Shown in pieces: positions 24,346 to 34,276 of a DNA stretch of 64,000 bases. This DNA is from an uncultured Lachnospiraceae bacterium (GTDB taxonomy: Bacteria > Bacillota > Clostridia > Lachnospirales > Lachnospiraceae). The DNA is taken from the NCBI GenBank assembly GCA_947626415.1, contig CANQSA010000007.1, positions 1-64,000 of the forward strand, written 5' to 3'. The notes beneath the pieces are model-generated. The model saw nothing but the letters and a program-made list of their open reading frames with translations. It did not search any database and was not told where the DNA came from. The translations under genes and the position numbers were made by a program. Every line of letters starts with the position of its first letter. Position 1 is the stretch's first letter.

Positions 24346-24746
24346 AGGTCCTGTTAGATACGCATATTATTTTGTGGGCAATTTCCAATGACAATCGATT
24401 GTCTCAGAAGGCAAGAAATATTATTTTGGCAGATGAAAATGAAATATATTATAGTACGGCGTCTGTTTGGGAGGTGGCAATCAAACATTCTATTCATCCG
24501 GAGCATATGCCATTATCGGGCGGTCAATTATCTGAATTATGTAAAATGTCCGGATATGAAATGCTGCCTGTTCAGGATCATCATGTTTTGGCACTGGAAA
24601 CTATTGACGGCAATGGAACCGAACCAAAACATAAGGATCCGTTTGACCGTATTTTAATTGCACAGGCAAAAGCGGAAAATATGATTTTGATCACGCATGA
24701 TGCTTTCATTTCTCAATATAAAGAAAAGTGTATTATTCCTGTTTAG
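24342..24746 (+). CDS. vapC: PIN-domain toxin (VapC family)
   Basis: This 134-aa PIN ribonuclease toxin has the four acidic positions: D6 in KVLLDTHIILWAI, E in ASVWEVAIKH, D in HKDPFDRILIAQA and D in LITHDAFI. VapC toxins cleave RNA, often tRNA or rRNA. Start is GTG 24342, with GGAGG (24331-24335) just upstream and its last two bases overlapping the antitoxin stop. The C-terminus is intact, followed by a shared terminator. Confidence 0.9.
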   Translation: MKVLLDTHIILWAISNDNRLSQKARNIILADENEIYYSTASVWEVAIKHSIHPEHMPLSGGQLSELCKMSGYEMLPVQDHHVLALETIDGNGTEPKHKDPFDRILIAQAKAENMILITHDAFISQYKEKCIIPV

Positions 24747-24766
24747 TTCCTTATATAAAAATAGAA

Positions 24767-24807
24767 ACGGGTATCCAGCCATTCAAGTTCGGATACCCGT
24801 TATTTTT
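24767..24807. terminator. Bidirectional terminator between vapC and the ABC gene
   Basis: AACGGGTATCC (24767-24777) pairs with GGATACCCGTT (24792-24802), followed by ATTTTT and preceded by A-rich sequence, so it can serve both converging genes. Confidence 0.85.
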
Positions 24808-24832
24808 GACAGTTCAGTTTAAGATCAAATTA

Positions 24833-27800
24833 TTATTCCGTCCGCAGCGCAACGACCGGATCTTTCTTTGCGGCGCTTCTGGAAGGAATGATGCCGGCAA
24901 ATAAGGTCAGGAATACGCTGATCGCGATCAGAACGACAGCCGCCGGAACCGGCAGGAATGCGCTCAGGTTGTTGATCTCGGTCAGATGGTGCAGGATCAT
25001 GTTGATCGGGATGCACAGCAGGTAGGTAATGAGAACACCCAGCGCGCCGGAAGTAAATCCGATGATGACGGTTTCCGCATTGAACATGCTGGATACATTC
25101 CGCTTGGATGCGCCGATCGCGCGCAGGATACCGATTTCTTTGGTCCGCTCCTGTACGGAGATCAGTGTGATGACGCCGATCATAATCGACGATACGATCA
25201 GGGAAACAGCCACAAAGGAGATCAGTACATAGGTGATGGCGTTGATAATGGAAGTCACGGAGGACATCATCAGCCCGACGTAATCGGTATAGGTGATCTT
25301 TTGCAGTTCTTCTACCGTGTCATTGTAAGCCGCGATCGCCTCTTCAATCACATCCTTGTTTTCAAAGGTGGAGGCGTACAGGTTGATGGTCGCGGGTTCA
25401 TCCAGATTGACATATCCCAGATCTTTCAGATTGCTGTCATAGCTGGATTCCGAGAAGACAAGAACCTCGTCATAGTAGCTGACGCATTGTTCATCTGTGT
25501 AATTAGGCATTGCCAGATCCAGGGCAGCGGCCAGCTCGGCGGGCTTCATTCCCTTTAACTGTTCAGCGACCTGGGCGGCATACTGCGCCTTGGTCTGCTC
25601 GATTACCATCTGGGTAAACATTTCCTTCATGTCTGCGTCCGTCATAGCGGAAATATAATCGGAAACCTCCGATTCACTCATATTCATGGTCTGCGTCAGC
25701 GCCTGCAGCATCGCCTTTTCCATATCCTCCCGGGTCATGGGATCGACGGTCTGGGAAACCGCCGCGTCCAGCTGCTCCTGCGAAGGAATACTCATGATCT
25801 TTACATAAGCATCCGCCTTGCCCTGCTCATTTAACTCCTTTACATAATTTTTGAATTCATCGATCTTTTCCTGATCGGACAGATTGCCGGTGTTTTCTTT
25901 AAACGGAAGACCGGTGAAGATATCGACGGAAGGATCCTTTAACTGTGCTTCAATGGCGGCAGAATCCTTGGCGTGTTCGATTACATATTTCGTCAGGTCG
26001 CTGGTATAGGCGATAGAGCCGGACAGCATGGTGGAAACGGCGTCCTGATTGGGACGGACGATTCCGGACACCTTTAATGTCACACCGTTGTCATATAAGT
26101 ATTTCAAACCTGTCTGTGTCTCCCGCAGATCAGTATACAGACCGGTTTTTTCATCATAAATATAGCAGTCGGAATTGAAGACTACCCGGAAATCCCTGCT
26201 GCAGATATCCTCATAGGACCACTTGTGTTCTTCGATCTTGATCTCGCCTTTATTGAAAGCGGCCTTAGCTATTTCGTCCATTTCTTCTTTGGATTTCAGT
26301 CCCATGGCGTAGAGCGCCATATCATCGAGCTCGTTGTTTTCATCCAGGACCAGAACGACTTCATTATACTGATTCGGCCAGGAACCGTAAACTACGTCAT
26401 ACTGCTTTTCCAGCAGAGGGTTGATCAGTTTGCCGTTATCGCCGGGCAGCATCTCCTGCCATAAAACGGCGGAAGAACCGAACATACCGGGCATATTGGC
26501 CTGTGCCTGGCTCGACATTCCGTATTGCTCTCCCATATTCATCATGGAGGAAAGATCCATACCGAAGTACTCAATCAGCATTTCCTGCAGAAGCTCCCGG
26601 GTATCGGAAAGGATCACATTGCCGTCAACGTTCTTTGTATAGACCAGCAGATCCAGATTATAAGTATACTGTACGCCGTTAATCGCGTCTCTCAGTTTGT
26701 TTTCCTCAGAGGCATCATTCCGTTTCTGTTCCAGATATTCCTTAAACGCCTTCAGGTCGTTTTCTTCAGCCTCCATGGAATTTAAAGAATTGATCATGTT
26801 ATAGACCATCGTTTTCTGGTAGACAGCGTCATTGTCGTGCTCAAGGCCGGATTCCGCCCGTTTCATAAAGGTAGACAGCAAAGTGCTCATATCGATATGC
26901 TGCGCCTCCAGCGTCAGCGGATAGGAGGAAAGGGTATCTTCCTGCACGGTATTGATATAAGCGGTCATGCCCTGCGAAACCGCCAGGATCAGCGCGATCC
27001 CGATAATACCGATGCTCCCGGCGAACGAAGTCAGAATGGTCCGGCCTTTCTTGGTAAACAGGTTTTTTAAAGACAGGCCGAAAGCAGTCGCAAAGGACAT
27101 GGAAGGCTTTTTCTTCCTGCTGTCGGAGGCTTTGGCCTGCAGTTTAGTCTGCTCCGCGGCCAGATCTTCTTTGGAAAGCGGCGTCGAGTCGTCGGTGATC
27201 GTACCGTCCAGCATCCTGATGATCCGGGTCGAATATTTCTCCGCCAGGTCCGGGTTATGCGTAACCATGATGACCAGCCGGTTCTTTGCGACTTCCTTTA
27301 AAATATCCATTACCTGGATACTGGTCGCGGTATCCAGCGCGCCGGTCGGCTCATCCGCCAAAATGATATCCGGGTTGTTTACCAGCGCACGCGCGATCGC
27401 TACCCGCTGCATCTGACCGCCGGACATCTCACTGGGTTTTTTCTTTAACTGGTCTCCCAGCCCTACGTCTTCCAGCGCCTGGATCGCCCGTTTGCGGCGT
27501 TCCACTTTGCCGACGCCCGACAGGGAAAGCGCCAATTCTACATTCTGCAAAACCGTCTGATGCGGGATCAGGTTATAGGTCTGAAATACAAATCCGATGG
27601 AATGGTTCCGGTAAGCGTCCCAGTCCCGATCTTTAAAATCCTTGGTAGAACGGCCGTTGATGACCAGATCCCCGTCGGTGTACTGGTCCAGACCGCCGAT
27701 AATATTCAGCATGGTTGTCTTTCCGCATCCGGAAGGTCCCAGGATCGAAACAAATTCGCTCTCCCGGAACTGCAGGCTGATTCCCTTTAAGGCGTGTACG

Positions 27801-27850
27801 ACACCGTCGCCGGCAGGATAATCTTTTTTAATATCTATCAGCTCAAGCAT
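24833..27850 (-). CDS. MacB-like ABC exporter, ATPase and FtsX permease fused
   Basis: This 1005-aa protein joins an N-terminal LolD/MacB-type ATPase to a permease. The ATPase shows Walker A GPSGCGKTTMLN, signature EMSGGQMQRVAIARAL, Walker B IILADEPTGALD and H-loop VTHNPD. The permease has one membrane helix (about residues 285-305), a long extracytoplasmic domain of about 500 residues, and three C-terminal helices typical of FtsX/MacB proteins (SVTSIINAITYVLISFVAVSLIVSSIM onward, ending SRSAAKKDPVVALRTE). Likely roles are antimicrobial peptide resistance, lipoprotein handling or export of a signal. ATG 27850 with GGAGG upstream is preferred over 27886. It is monocistronic, convergent with the TA pair. 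Confidence 0.9.
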   Translation of the reverse strand: MLELIDIKKDYPAGDGVVHALKGISLQFRESEFVSILGPSGCGKTTMLNIIGGLDQYTDGDLVINGRSTKDFKDRDWDAYRNHSIGFVFQTYNLIPHQTVLQNVELALSLSGVGKVERRKRAIQALEDVGLGDQLKKKPSEMSGGQMQRVAIARALVNNPDIILADEPTGALDTATSIQVMDILKEVAKNRLVIMVTHNPDLAEKYSTRIIRMLDGTITDDSTPLSKEDLAAEQTKLQAKASDSRKKKPSMSFATAFGLSLKNLFTKKGRTILTSFAGSIGIIGIALILAVSQGMTAYINTVQEDTLSSYPLTLEAQHIDMSTLLSTFMKRAESGLEHDNDAVYQKTMVYNMINSLNSMEAEENDLKAFKEYLEQKRNDASEENKLRDAINGVQYTYNLDLLVYTKNVDGNVILSDTRELLQEMLIEYFGMDLSSMMNMGEQYGMSSQAQANMPGMFGSSAVLWQEMLPGDNGKLINPLLEKQYDVVYGSWPNQYNEVVLVLDENNELDDMALYAMGLKSKEEMDEIAKAAFNKGEIKIEEHKWSYEDICSRDFRVVFNSDCYIYDEKTGLYTDLRETQTGLKYLYDNGVTLKVSGIVRPNQDAVSTMLSGSIAYTSDLTKYVIEHAKDSAAIEAQLKDPSVDIFTGLPFKENTGNLSDQEKIDEFKNYVKELNEQGKADAYVKIMSIPSQEQLDAAVSQTVDPMTREDMEKAMLQALTQTMNMSESEVSDYISAMTDADMKEMFTQMVIEQTKAQYAAQVAEQLKGMKPAELAAALDLAMPNYTDEQCVSYYDEVLVFSESSYDSNLKDLGYVNLDEPATINLYASTFENKDVIEEAIAAYNDTVEELQKITYTDYVGLMMSSVTSIINAITYVLISFVAVSLIVSSIMIGVITLISVQERTKEIGILRAIGASKRNVSSMFNAETVIIGFTSGALGVLITYLLCIPINMILHHLTEINNLSAFLPVPAAVVLIAISVFLTLFAGIIPSRSAAKKDPVVALRTE

Positions 27851-28002
27851 CACAATCCTCCATTTCTCAAACAATTTGAAATTCAAAGCAATTAAAAATA
27901 TGTATGACTATTATAGACGGCTTTTGTGTATTTTACAAGGATATCTGCCGGGAAAAATTCTTAAAAAAGTATGTCCTGGATCAAAACGAGATTAATCGTT
28001 CG

Positions 28003-28031
28003 TTGATTTTTGGGAGCTGCTTGTATATAAT
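28003..28031 (+). promoter_or_regulatory. Promoter of the YhaO/YhaN-like operon
   Basis: TTGATT (28003-28008), 17-bp spacer, TATAAT (28026-28031). Confidence 0.7.
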
Positions 28032-28061
28032 GGAACAAAGAAAAACGAAATGGAGAATTTT

Positions 28062-29126
28062 ATGAAACTGATACATTGTGCGGATATTCATCTGGGCTCC
28101 AAAATGGAAGCGAGGCTGCCCGGGGAAAAGGCGGAGGAACGGAAAAAAGAGGTTCGCGCCACATTTCAGCGTATGGTGCAGTATGCTGCGCAGGAAGGCG
28201 TAACGGCTATTTTACTGGCGGGGGATGTATTTGATTCCGACAGGCCGTTTAAAAGAGATAAAGAATTTTTTTACAGCGTGGTACGGAATAATCCGGAGAT
28301 TGACTTCCTGTATCTGCGCGGGAACCATGACAGTCTGGAATCCTATACGGAGGACGACCTGGAAAATCTAAAGACCTTTGGAAAAGAGTGGACGACCTAT
28401 ACATATGGAAATGTAACGATTACCGGAATTGAACTGGCACCGGAAAACGCCGCTTCGATCTACAGTACGCTGGAACTGGATCCGGATCAGCAGAATTTCG
28501 TAATGCTCCACGGACAGGCCGACAGCAGCAGAGGAAAAGACCGGATCCATATTGCCCGGCTTGGCGGCAAACAGATCGACTATCTGGCGCTGGGGCATAT
28601 CCATTCTTACAGCGTAAACAAGCTGGACGACCGCGGCGTATATGTATACAGCGGCTGCCTGGAAGGACGCGGATTTGATGAAACCGGAGAAAAGGGATTT
28701 GTACTGATTGAAACGGACGGACAGATCCGTCACCGGTTTATTCCGTTTGCCTGCCGGACCATTGAGGAGGTTACTGTGGATATCAGTGATACGGAGGACA
28801 GCTATCATGCCGCTCAGCGGGTTCGGGCAGAGCTTTCCGCCGCGCCGGATCATATGCTCCGAATCAACCTTACGGGTGAGATCGCATTTGACAATGATTT
28901 GCTGGAAAAGGAACTGGAAGCGTATCTTGCCCCGGAATACTATTTTGTGTCGGTAAAGGATAAGACGACCCGGAAGATCGATCCGGACAGTCTGGCAGGC
29001 GATGTGTCGCTGCGGGGTGAATTTATCCGCACCGTGCTGCAGAACGAAAGCTACAGCGAAACGGACAGGCAGCAGATTATTCGCGTGGGGCTGCGGGCAT
29101 TGCGCGGAGAAAGTGTGGAAGGATAG
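28062..29126 (+). CDS. SbcD/YhaO-like DNA repair metallophosphoesterase
   Basis: This 354-aa calcineurin-like nuclease subunit shows the five metal motifs: CADIHLGS, LLAGDVFDSD, LRGNHDS, MLHGQAD and LALGHIHSY. With its ATPase partner it should process DNA ends and hairpins (Mre11-Rad50/SbcCD type). ATG 28062 follows TGGAGA by 5 nt; the earlier start at 28050 has no site. The ATPase gene begins 3 bp after its stop. The pair resembles B. subtilis YhaO-YhaN more than the classical SbcD-SbcC. Confidence 0.87.
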   Translation: MKLIHCADIHLGSKMEARLPGEKAEERKKEVRATFQRMVQYAAQEGVTAILLAGDVFDSDRPFKRDKEFFYSVVRNNPEIDFLYLRGNHDSLESYTEDDLENLKTFGKEWTTYTYGNVTITGIELAPENAASIYSTLELDPDQQNFVMLHGQADSSRGKDRIHIARLGGKQIDYLALGHIHSYSVNKLDDRGVYVYSGCLEGRGFDETGEKGFVLIETDGQIRHRFIPFACRTIEEVTVDISDTEDSYHAAQRVRAELSAAPDHMLRINLTGEIAFDNDLLEKELEAYLAPEYYFVSVKDKTTRKIDPDSLAGDVSLRGEFIRTVLQNESYSETDRQQIIRVGLRALRGESVEG

Positions 29127-29129
29127 AAG

Positions 29130-31700
29130 ATGAAGCTGATTAACTGTTATATTGAAAATTTTGGAACGATTAAAGAGACAGAGATTTCTTTTTCCGACGG
29201 AATTACGGAATTTTGCAGGGAAAACGGCTACGGAAAGACGACACTGGCGACTTTTTTGAAGGCGATGTTTTACGGACTCCCTGCCGCCAGAAAGAATCAG
29301 AAATTTAACGACAGAATGCATTTTTATCCGTTTCACGGCGGCAAATTCGGCGGAAGCCTGACCTTTGAAAAAGGAGGAAAGCAGTACCGGATCGAGCGCT
29401 TTTTCGATAAAGGCAGCGGTGTCAAAGACACCTTTGTCGTATACTGCGGCGGAACGCAGACGGAGGAATTCGGACCGGAGATCGGAAAGGAACTGTTCGG
29501 TCTGGACGAAGAAGCCTTTGCCCGTACAATCTTTATTACAGCCGAGCAGATTACGATGCGTTCCAACGGAAGCATCAATGCGAAACTCAACAATTATGTG
29601 GACCATACAGACGAGGTCAATAATTTTGATGCCGCGAAGGAAATTCTGGATAAAGCAAGAAAAAACCTGAAGGCTGACCGGGGAAACGGCGGTCTGATCT
29701 CCGGACAGCGAGAAACGATCCGCGAACTGAATCTGCAGATTGAAAATCTGAACCGCATTTCTGATGCGCTGGGAGGAAAGTATGAAAGATCAGAGGAGCT
29801 GAGAAAGGAGATCGCCGGACTGGAGGCGCAGGAAAAGCAGATCCGGGACAGAAATCTGCTGCTTGAAAAATGGAAAGGCTATGACAGGCTTGTGGCCGAC
29901 TCTCAAAAGGCAAGGCAAAACAGGGACGTGCTGTTAAAGCAATATCCGCAGGGAATCCCTACAACCGGAAAAACAGAGCAGATGCAGGAAGCCTGGAGGC
30001 AGATGACGGTACTGCGGGCGAATCGGGAGGCGGCTGCCTTTGACGCCGGGAAACAGAATCGGCTGGAAGAACTTGCCGGTATATTTGCGGAAGGATATCC
30101 GGATGATATCCGGCTGGAACAGGAAGAAACAAGGAACTTCGATATTGAAAAACTCAGCTATGAGATTGGCAGCCTGCAGGCGCAGACCCCTGCGGAACGG
30201 CAGCGGAAACTGGCGGAACGGTTTGGCGGACGCGCGCCTTCTGACGAAGTGAAAAGGAATATAGAAAAACATGTAAGGGCATATCAGGAGGCGGAAGCCG
30301 CATGGCGCGGCGCGGAGCATCAGACGGAAGAAACCGCCGTGCAGCGGACGGAGCCGAGAAAAGGCGGAAAGCTGCTGGTATTCGGCGTATTTGCGGCAGT
30401 CCTGCTGATCGTGGGCGGTATTTTTACGCTGGGAACCCAGACACAGGTCGGCGTGATCCTGTTAACAGCCGGGGTCCTGCTGCTCTGCGGAACCGGATTT
30501 TACTATATTCTGGGAAGAGTCAGAGCCGTAACGGCAGTACGGCCGGATCGGGTCGATGAAAATCTGCTGCAGCTGCGGCAGCAGATGGAGGAATCCCGGA
30601 TGCTGGTGAAGCAGCTTTTGGTTCCCTATGGCTATGAAGTACAGAATGTGGAAACGGACGCCGCTTTCTTCCGAAAAGACGCGGAGGAGTATGAAGAATT
30701 TTTGCGGCATACGGAGGAGACTGAGGTTATATTACAAGAAAAAGAAGCTGTCTGCCTGCAGCTGAAAGCAGAAGCGGTAGCGTTTCTGAAACAATACCGG
30801 CTGCCTGCGGACGATTTCAGCAGGGAGCTGCAGAAGCTGCGGAGTATGCGGGATGAATATCTGCGGCTTTCCCGGGAGGAAAAAGAAGCCCGGGAAAAAC
30901 GGGAACAGTATACAGAGCAGTATCAGGCACGGCTGGAGGATATTCAGGGGATTTTGTCGGCTTATGGACTGGAACTGCTTCCGGATCTGGAAGGACAGCT
31001 GAAACGGTTGGAAACAGACCGGAGCGAATGCGACAGGCTGAAGCGATCCGCTGACGAAGCGGAAAAAGAGGCGGAGAACTGTAAGCAGAAAGAAGGGCTT
31101 TCTGTCCGTCCGGACGGAACTGTTTCGGATCTGCAGGAAGTAGAGGAACAGTTAACAGCATTAAGAAGGCAGTCTGCACAGATTGAGCGGGAGATCGCGG
31201 AGGACGAGCGGGAACTGGAGAAGCTGGAAGAGAAACAGAATCAGCTGGCTTTAGCGGAAGAAACTCTGGAAGCCTATAAAAAGAAATTCTGGATTTATCA
31301 GGAGACACTCGACGCCCTGAAAACGGCGGAAGAAACTCTGAAGGAAAAATATGTGGCGCCGGTTAAAACGAGGTTTCAGCATTACGCGGACCGGATCGAA
31401 GCGGCGCTGGGAGAAAAGATCACAATGGATCGGGATTTCCGCATTTCCTTTGAGCGGGGCGGAGAAAAACGCAGCGACGGGCATTTAAGCGCGGGACAAT
31501 ATACCGCCTGCGCGCTCTGTTTTCGGCTGGCGCTAATTGATAATCTGTATGAAACGGAGCAGCCCTTTATCATTATGGACGATCCGTTTGTGAATCTGGA
31601 CGCGCAGCACATGGAAAATGTTATGAAACTGGTAAGGCTGCTGGCAAAAGAAAAGCAGATCATTTATTTCTGCTGTCATGAGAGCCGGAAACTGGGATAG
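29130..31700 (+). CDS. YhaN/SbcC-like ATPase with internal membrane segments
   Basis: This 856-aa Rad50/SMC-type ATPase shows Walker A CRENGYGKTTLATFLKAMFYG near residue 30, signature HLSAGQYTACALCFRLALID and Walker B PFIIMDDPFVNLD near the C-terminus, with coiled coils between. Unusually, about residues 412-467 contain two hydrophobic segments (LLVFGVFAAVLLIVGGIFTL and VILLTAGVLLLCGTGFYYIL) in place of a zinc hook, as in YhaN proteins. That would anchor the arm tips in the membrane. It works with the adjacent nuclease in DNA end processing; the reason for membrane attachment is unknown. Confidence 0.83.
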   Translation: MKLINCYIENFGTIKETEISFSDGITEFCRENGYGKTTLATFLKAMFYGLPAARKNQKFNDRMHFYPFHGGKFGGSLTFEKGGKQYRIERFFDKGSGVKDTFVVYCGGTQTEEFGPEIGKELFGLDEEAFARTIFITAEQITMRSNGSINAKLNNYVDHTDEVNNFDAAKEILDKARKNLKADRGNGGLISGQRETIRELNLQIENLNRISDALGGKYERSEELRKEIAGLEAQEKQIRDRNLLLEKWKGYDRLVADSQKARQNRDVLLKQYPQGIPTTGKTEQMQEAWRQMTVLRANREAAAFDAGKQNRLEELAGIFAEGYPDDIRLEQEETRNFDIEKLSYEIGSLQAQTPAERQRKLAERFGGRAPSDEVKRNIEKHVRAYQEAEAAWRGAEHQTEETAVQRTEPRKGGKLLVFGVFAAVLLIVGGIFTLGTQTQVGVILLTAGVLLLCGTGFYYILGRVRAVTAVRPDRVDENLLQLRQQMEESRMLVKQLLVPYGYEVQNVETDAAFFRKDAEEYEEFLRHTEETEVILQEKEAVCLQLKAEAVAFLKQYRLPADDFSRELQKLRSMRDEYLRLSREEKEAREKREQYTEQYQARLEDIQGILSAYGLELLPDLEGQLKRLETDRSECDRLKRSADEAEKEAENCKQKEGLSVRPDGTVSDLQEVEEQLTALRRQSAQIEREIAEDERELEKLEEKQNQLALAEETLEAYKKKFWIYQETLDALKTAEETLKEKYVAPVKTRFQHYADRIEAALGEKITMDRDFRISFERGGEKRSDGHLSAGQYTACALCFRLALIDNLYETEQPFIIMDDPFVNLDAQHMENVMKLVRLLAKEKQIIYFCCHESRKLG

Positions 31701-31706
31701 ACATGA

Positions 31707-31744
31707 AAAGCCGGGGATTTCTATATAAAGAAAGCTCCGGCTTT
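31707..31744. terminator. Terminator between the converging yhaN-like and XRE genes
   Basis: AAAGCCGG (31707-31714) pairs with CCGGCTTT (31737-31744). Confidence 0.6.
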
Positions 31745-31756
31745 CCAAACGCCGGT

Positions 31757-32041
31757 TTACGGCAGCAGCGGGTGCAGCCGCTTATCTTCTTCTGTTTTTG
31801 TGCCGTCAATGAGATACGAATAGGATACCTGAAATACTTCGGATAGGGCCTTCAATTCCAAATCCGTGACATATCTTTGATAGGTTTCGATCCGGGTGAT
31901 CACATTTTTGTCAATGTCATACCCGTTGAGCTGTAATCTGTTTGCCAGATCGCGCTGCGAAAATGATCTGTATTTTCGGAGCGTGATCAGTTGAGGCGCA
32001 ACAAAATTTTTTTCTCCGGTTTCTCTGCGTTGCTTTGGCAT
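31757..32041 (-). CDS. XRE-family helix-turn-helix regulator
   Basis: This 94-aa protein is nearly all one HTH_3 domain: LITLRKYRSFSQRDLANRLQ, then DKNVITRIETYQRYVTDLELKALSEVFQVSYSYLI. It probably binds DNA as a dimer. It is transcribed away from the anion permease and lies in its upstream region, so it may control that gene or itself. Start at 32041 with AAGGATG upstream. No cofactor domain is present. Confidence 0.8.
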   Translation of the reverse strand: MPKQRRETGEKNFVAPQLITLRKYRSFSQRDLANRLQLNGYDIDKNVITRIETYQRYVTDLELKALSEVFQVSYSYLIDGTKTEEDKRLHPLLP

Positions 32042-32191
32042 CTGTACATCCTTCTTTACTTTCTTAAAATTAAATAAAATCTGCTTGTATCACTTTTTGC
32101 ACCTTTTTAAATTTTACACAGGAATGAAGCAGGGTTGATTGCAAAAATGAGACAACTGGAAAAATAAGGAAGAGACAGCCGGCTTTTTTTG

Positions 32192-32220
32192 TTGACAAGC
32201 TTCGGCAGATATTCTATAAT
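32192..32220 (+). promoter_or_regulatory. Promoter of the anion permease gene
   Basis: TTGACA (32192-32197), 17-bp spacer, TATAAT (32215-32220): a consensus sigma-A promoter. Confidence 0.85.
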
Positions 32221-32267
32221 GCAGTTTTGGCTAAAAGAAGAAAAGACAGTGAAATGGAGGAAAAAAT

Positions 32268-33620
32268 ATGGCACAGATATTAGCTGTTTCAATTTTTGTA
32301 GTGATGTTTCTGCTGGTGGTGACAGAGAAGATTGAACGGTATATCGTGACGCTGGTCTGCGGACTGCTGACATTACTCCTGGTTTTTGGAGCGGCAATGC
32401 AGAATATGGATGCGATCATCGAAACTTTGAACGTGAAAAGTATTTTTACGCTGGGATTCTGGTATACGGCGGGAAGCGCGGAGGAATCCGCGTCCGGCAT
32501 TAACTGGGCGACTATTATTTTTATTATGGGTATGATGATCATGGTGGAAGGCATGGCAAGAGCGGGATTCTTCCGCTGGCTGTGCATGAAGCTGGCACGC
32601 CTGGTTCATTACCGGCCGGTTTTTCTGTTCCTTACCTTTATGGTAATGTCCGCGCTGCTGGCGATGTTCATTGACAGTATCACGGTAATCCTTTTTTTGG
32701 CAGCGGTTACGGTGGAGTTGGCAAAACTGCTGAAATTTGATCCGGTTCCCATGATCATATCGGAAATTTTCTGCGCGAATCTGGGCGGTTCGGCGACAAT
32801 GTGCGGAGACCCGCCGAATATCATTATCGGAACCTCGCTGGGCTATTCGTTCAGTGATTTCATTTTGAATACCGGCGTTCTGGCCGGCATCAGCCTGATC
32901 CTGGTGATCGGTTATTTCTATCTCATATATGGAAAGCAGTTAAAGCGTGTAACGGTTTCGGAGGAGGATATCGCCAAAATGCCGGATCCGAAAGAAGCGA
33001 TCCGGAGCCGGAAGGATTTTATTATCAGTTCTACCATTTTCGGCGGAGCGGTCATTATGCTGGTTACACACGCCCAGACCGGACTGACCGTGGCGTATAT
33101 CGGAGCGGTGATTGCGGTGATCACGCTGCTTACGGCCGGAAAAGACGCGTGGAAGCTGATCAAAAAAGTGGATTATAAAACGATTTTGTTCTTTATCGGC
33201 CTGTTTGTGGTTGTAGGCGGACTGGAGCAGACGGGCGTACTGGAAAAGATTGCGGGACTGATCGGCTCTATCAGCGGCGGGAATCTGATCGTTATGGCGG
33301 CGATCATTATCTGGATCTCCGCAGTCGCCAGCGCATTCGTAGATAATATTCCGTTTGCGGCTACCATGATCCCCATTATCAAGAGTCTGGCGGCAGCGCA
33401 GGGTGCAGATCTGGCGACGCTGGCGTGGACGCTGTCAATGGGTACGGATATCGGCGGAAGCGCAACACCGATCGGAGCGTCCGCAAATGTAGTAGGAACT
33501 TCCGTAGCTGCCAAAAACGGTTATCTGATCGGCTGGGGCAGGTATTGCAAGGCGGCGGCTCCGGCAACGGTTTTGGTCGTCGCGGTATCTATGGTGATCA
33601 TTTTTATCAGATATTGTTAG
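32268..33620 (+). CDS. SLC13/ArsB-NhaD-type ion permease
   Basis: This 450-aa membrane protein has about eleven helices and the ion transporter (IT) superfamily pattern. The first half has SALLAMFIDSITVILFLAAVTVEL and SEIFCANLGGSATMCGDPPNIIIGTSLG; the second half repeats it with AVASAFVDNIPFAATMIPIIKSL and LSMGTDIGGSATPIGASANVVG. Substrates in this group include arsenite, sodium/proton, citrate or other anions; which one applies cannot be told. AGGAGG-like GGAGGAAA precedes ATG 32268. The cytidylate-kinase-like gene follows 12 bp later. Confidence 0.87.
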   Translation: MAQILAVSIFVVMFLLVVTEKIERYIVTLVCGLLTLLLVFGAAMQNMDAIIETLNVKSIFTLGFWYTAGSAEESASGINWATIIFIMGMMIMVEGMARAGFFRWLCMKLARLVHYRPVFLFLTFMVMSALLAMFIDSITVILFLAAVTVELAKLLKFDPVPMIISEIFCANLGGSATMCGDPPNIIIGTSLGYSFSDFILNTGVLAGISLILVIGYFYLIYGKQLKRVTVSEEDIAKMPDPKEAIRSRKDFIISSTIFGGAVIMLVTHAQTGLTVAYIGAVIAVITLLTAGKDAWKLIKKVDYKTILFFIGLFVVVGGLEQTGVLEKIAGLIGSISGGNLIVMAAIIIWISAVASAFVDNIPFAATMIPIIKSLAAAQGADLATLAWTLSMGTDIGGSATPIGASANVVGTSVAAKNGYLIGWGRYCKAAAPATVLVVAVSMVIIFIRYC

Positions 33621-33632
33621 GGAGGGTTACAG

Positions 33633-34232
33633 ATGGATCAACAGATCATTATTACGGTCGGCCGTGAATTCGGAAGCGGCGGACATGAGATCGCCAGGCA
33701 GCTGGCGGAACAGCTGAATCTGCATTTTTATGACCGGAGTATGCTGGATGAGGTCGCGAAAGCGACCAATGTTGAAGTAGAATTCCTGGAAAAGTATGAC
33801 GAAAAGCCCAGGAAGCTGTTTGGCTCCAGACGGGTCGGCGCTTTTTCCAATTCCATGGAAGAGATTATTGCGGAACTGCAGTTTGAAAATCTGCGTCAGA
33901 AAGCGGAGAGCGGAGAATCCTTTGTGATCGTGGGACGCTGCGCGGAGTCTGTGCTCAAAGATGTAAAGGGGCTGATTTCTGTTTTTATCCTGGGCGATCT
34001 GCAGGAAAAAGTAAAGCGGATTCAGGAGCGGTATCAGCTCGATGAACAGGAGGCGCTGTTTAAACTGAAACGCCACGATAAGAAAAGAAAGCAGTACCAC
34101 AATTTTCATGCGGAAGGAAAATGGGGAGATTCCCGGACCTATGATATCTGTATTAACAGCAGCCGGCTCGGGATCGAGAAAACGGTGGAACTGCTCAAAT
34201 GTTATGTGGAGGAAAGAATCCGCACATTTTAA
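33633..34232 (+). CDS. Cytidylate-kinase-like protein
   Basis: This 199-aa P-loop protein of the cytidylate kinase 2 family shows Walker A ITVGREFGSGGHEIARQLA, YDRSMLDEVAKAT in the NMP-binding region, IVGRCAESVLK and a basic lid (KRHDKKRKQYHNFH). Members are common in Lachnospiraceae; the true substrate is uncertain and it is not the housekeeping cmk. It is likely co-transcribed with the permease (12-bp gap; GGGAGGG ribosome site). Confidence 0.85.
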   Translation: MDQQIIITVGREFGSGGHEIARQLAEQLNLHFYDRSMLDEVAKATNVEVEFLEKYDEKPRKLFGSRRVGAFSNSMEEIIAELQFENLRQKAESGESFVIVGRCAESVLKDVKGLISVFILGDLQEKVKRIQERYQLDEQEALFKLKRHDKKRKQYHNFHAEGKWGDSRTYDICINSSRLGIEKTVELLKCYVEERIRTF

Positions 34233-34276
34233 AAGATTAATTCTCCTCGGATTTGTATCAATTTTTGCACTAACTG

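Noticed and set aside
28368-29606. A 412-codon minus-strand frame across the SbcD- and SbcC-like genes
   Set aside because: Antisense shadow; both plus-strand genes have complete motif sets.
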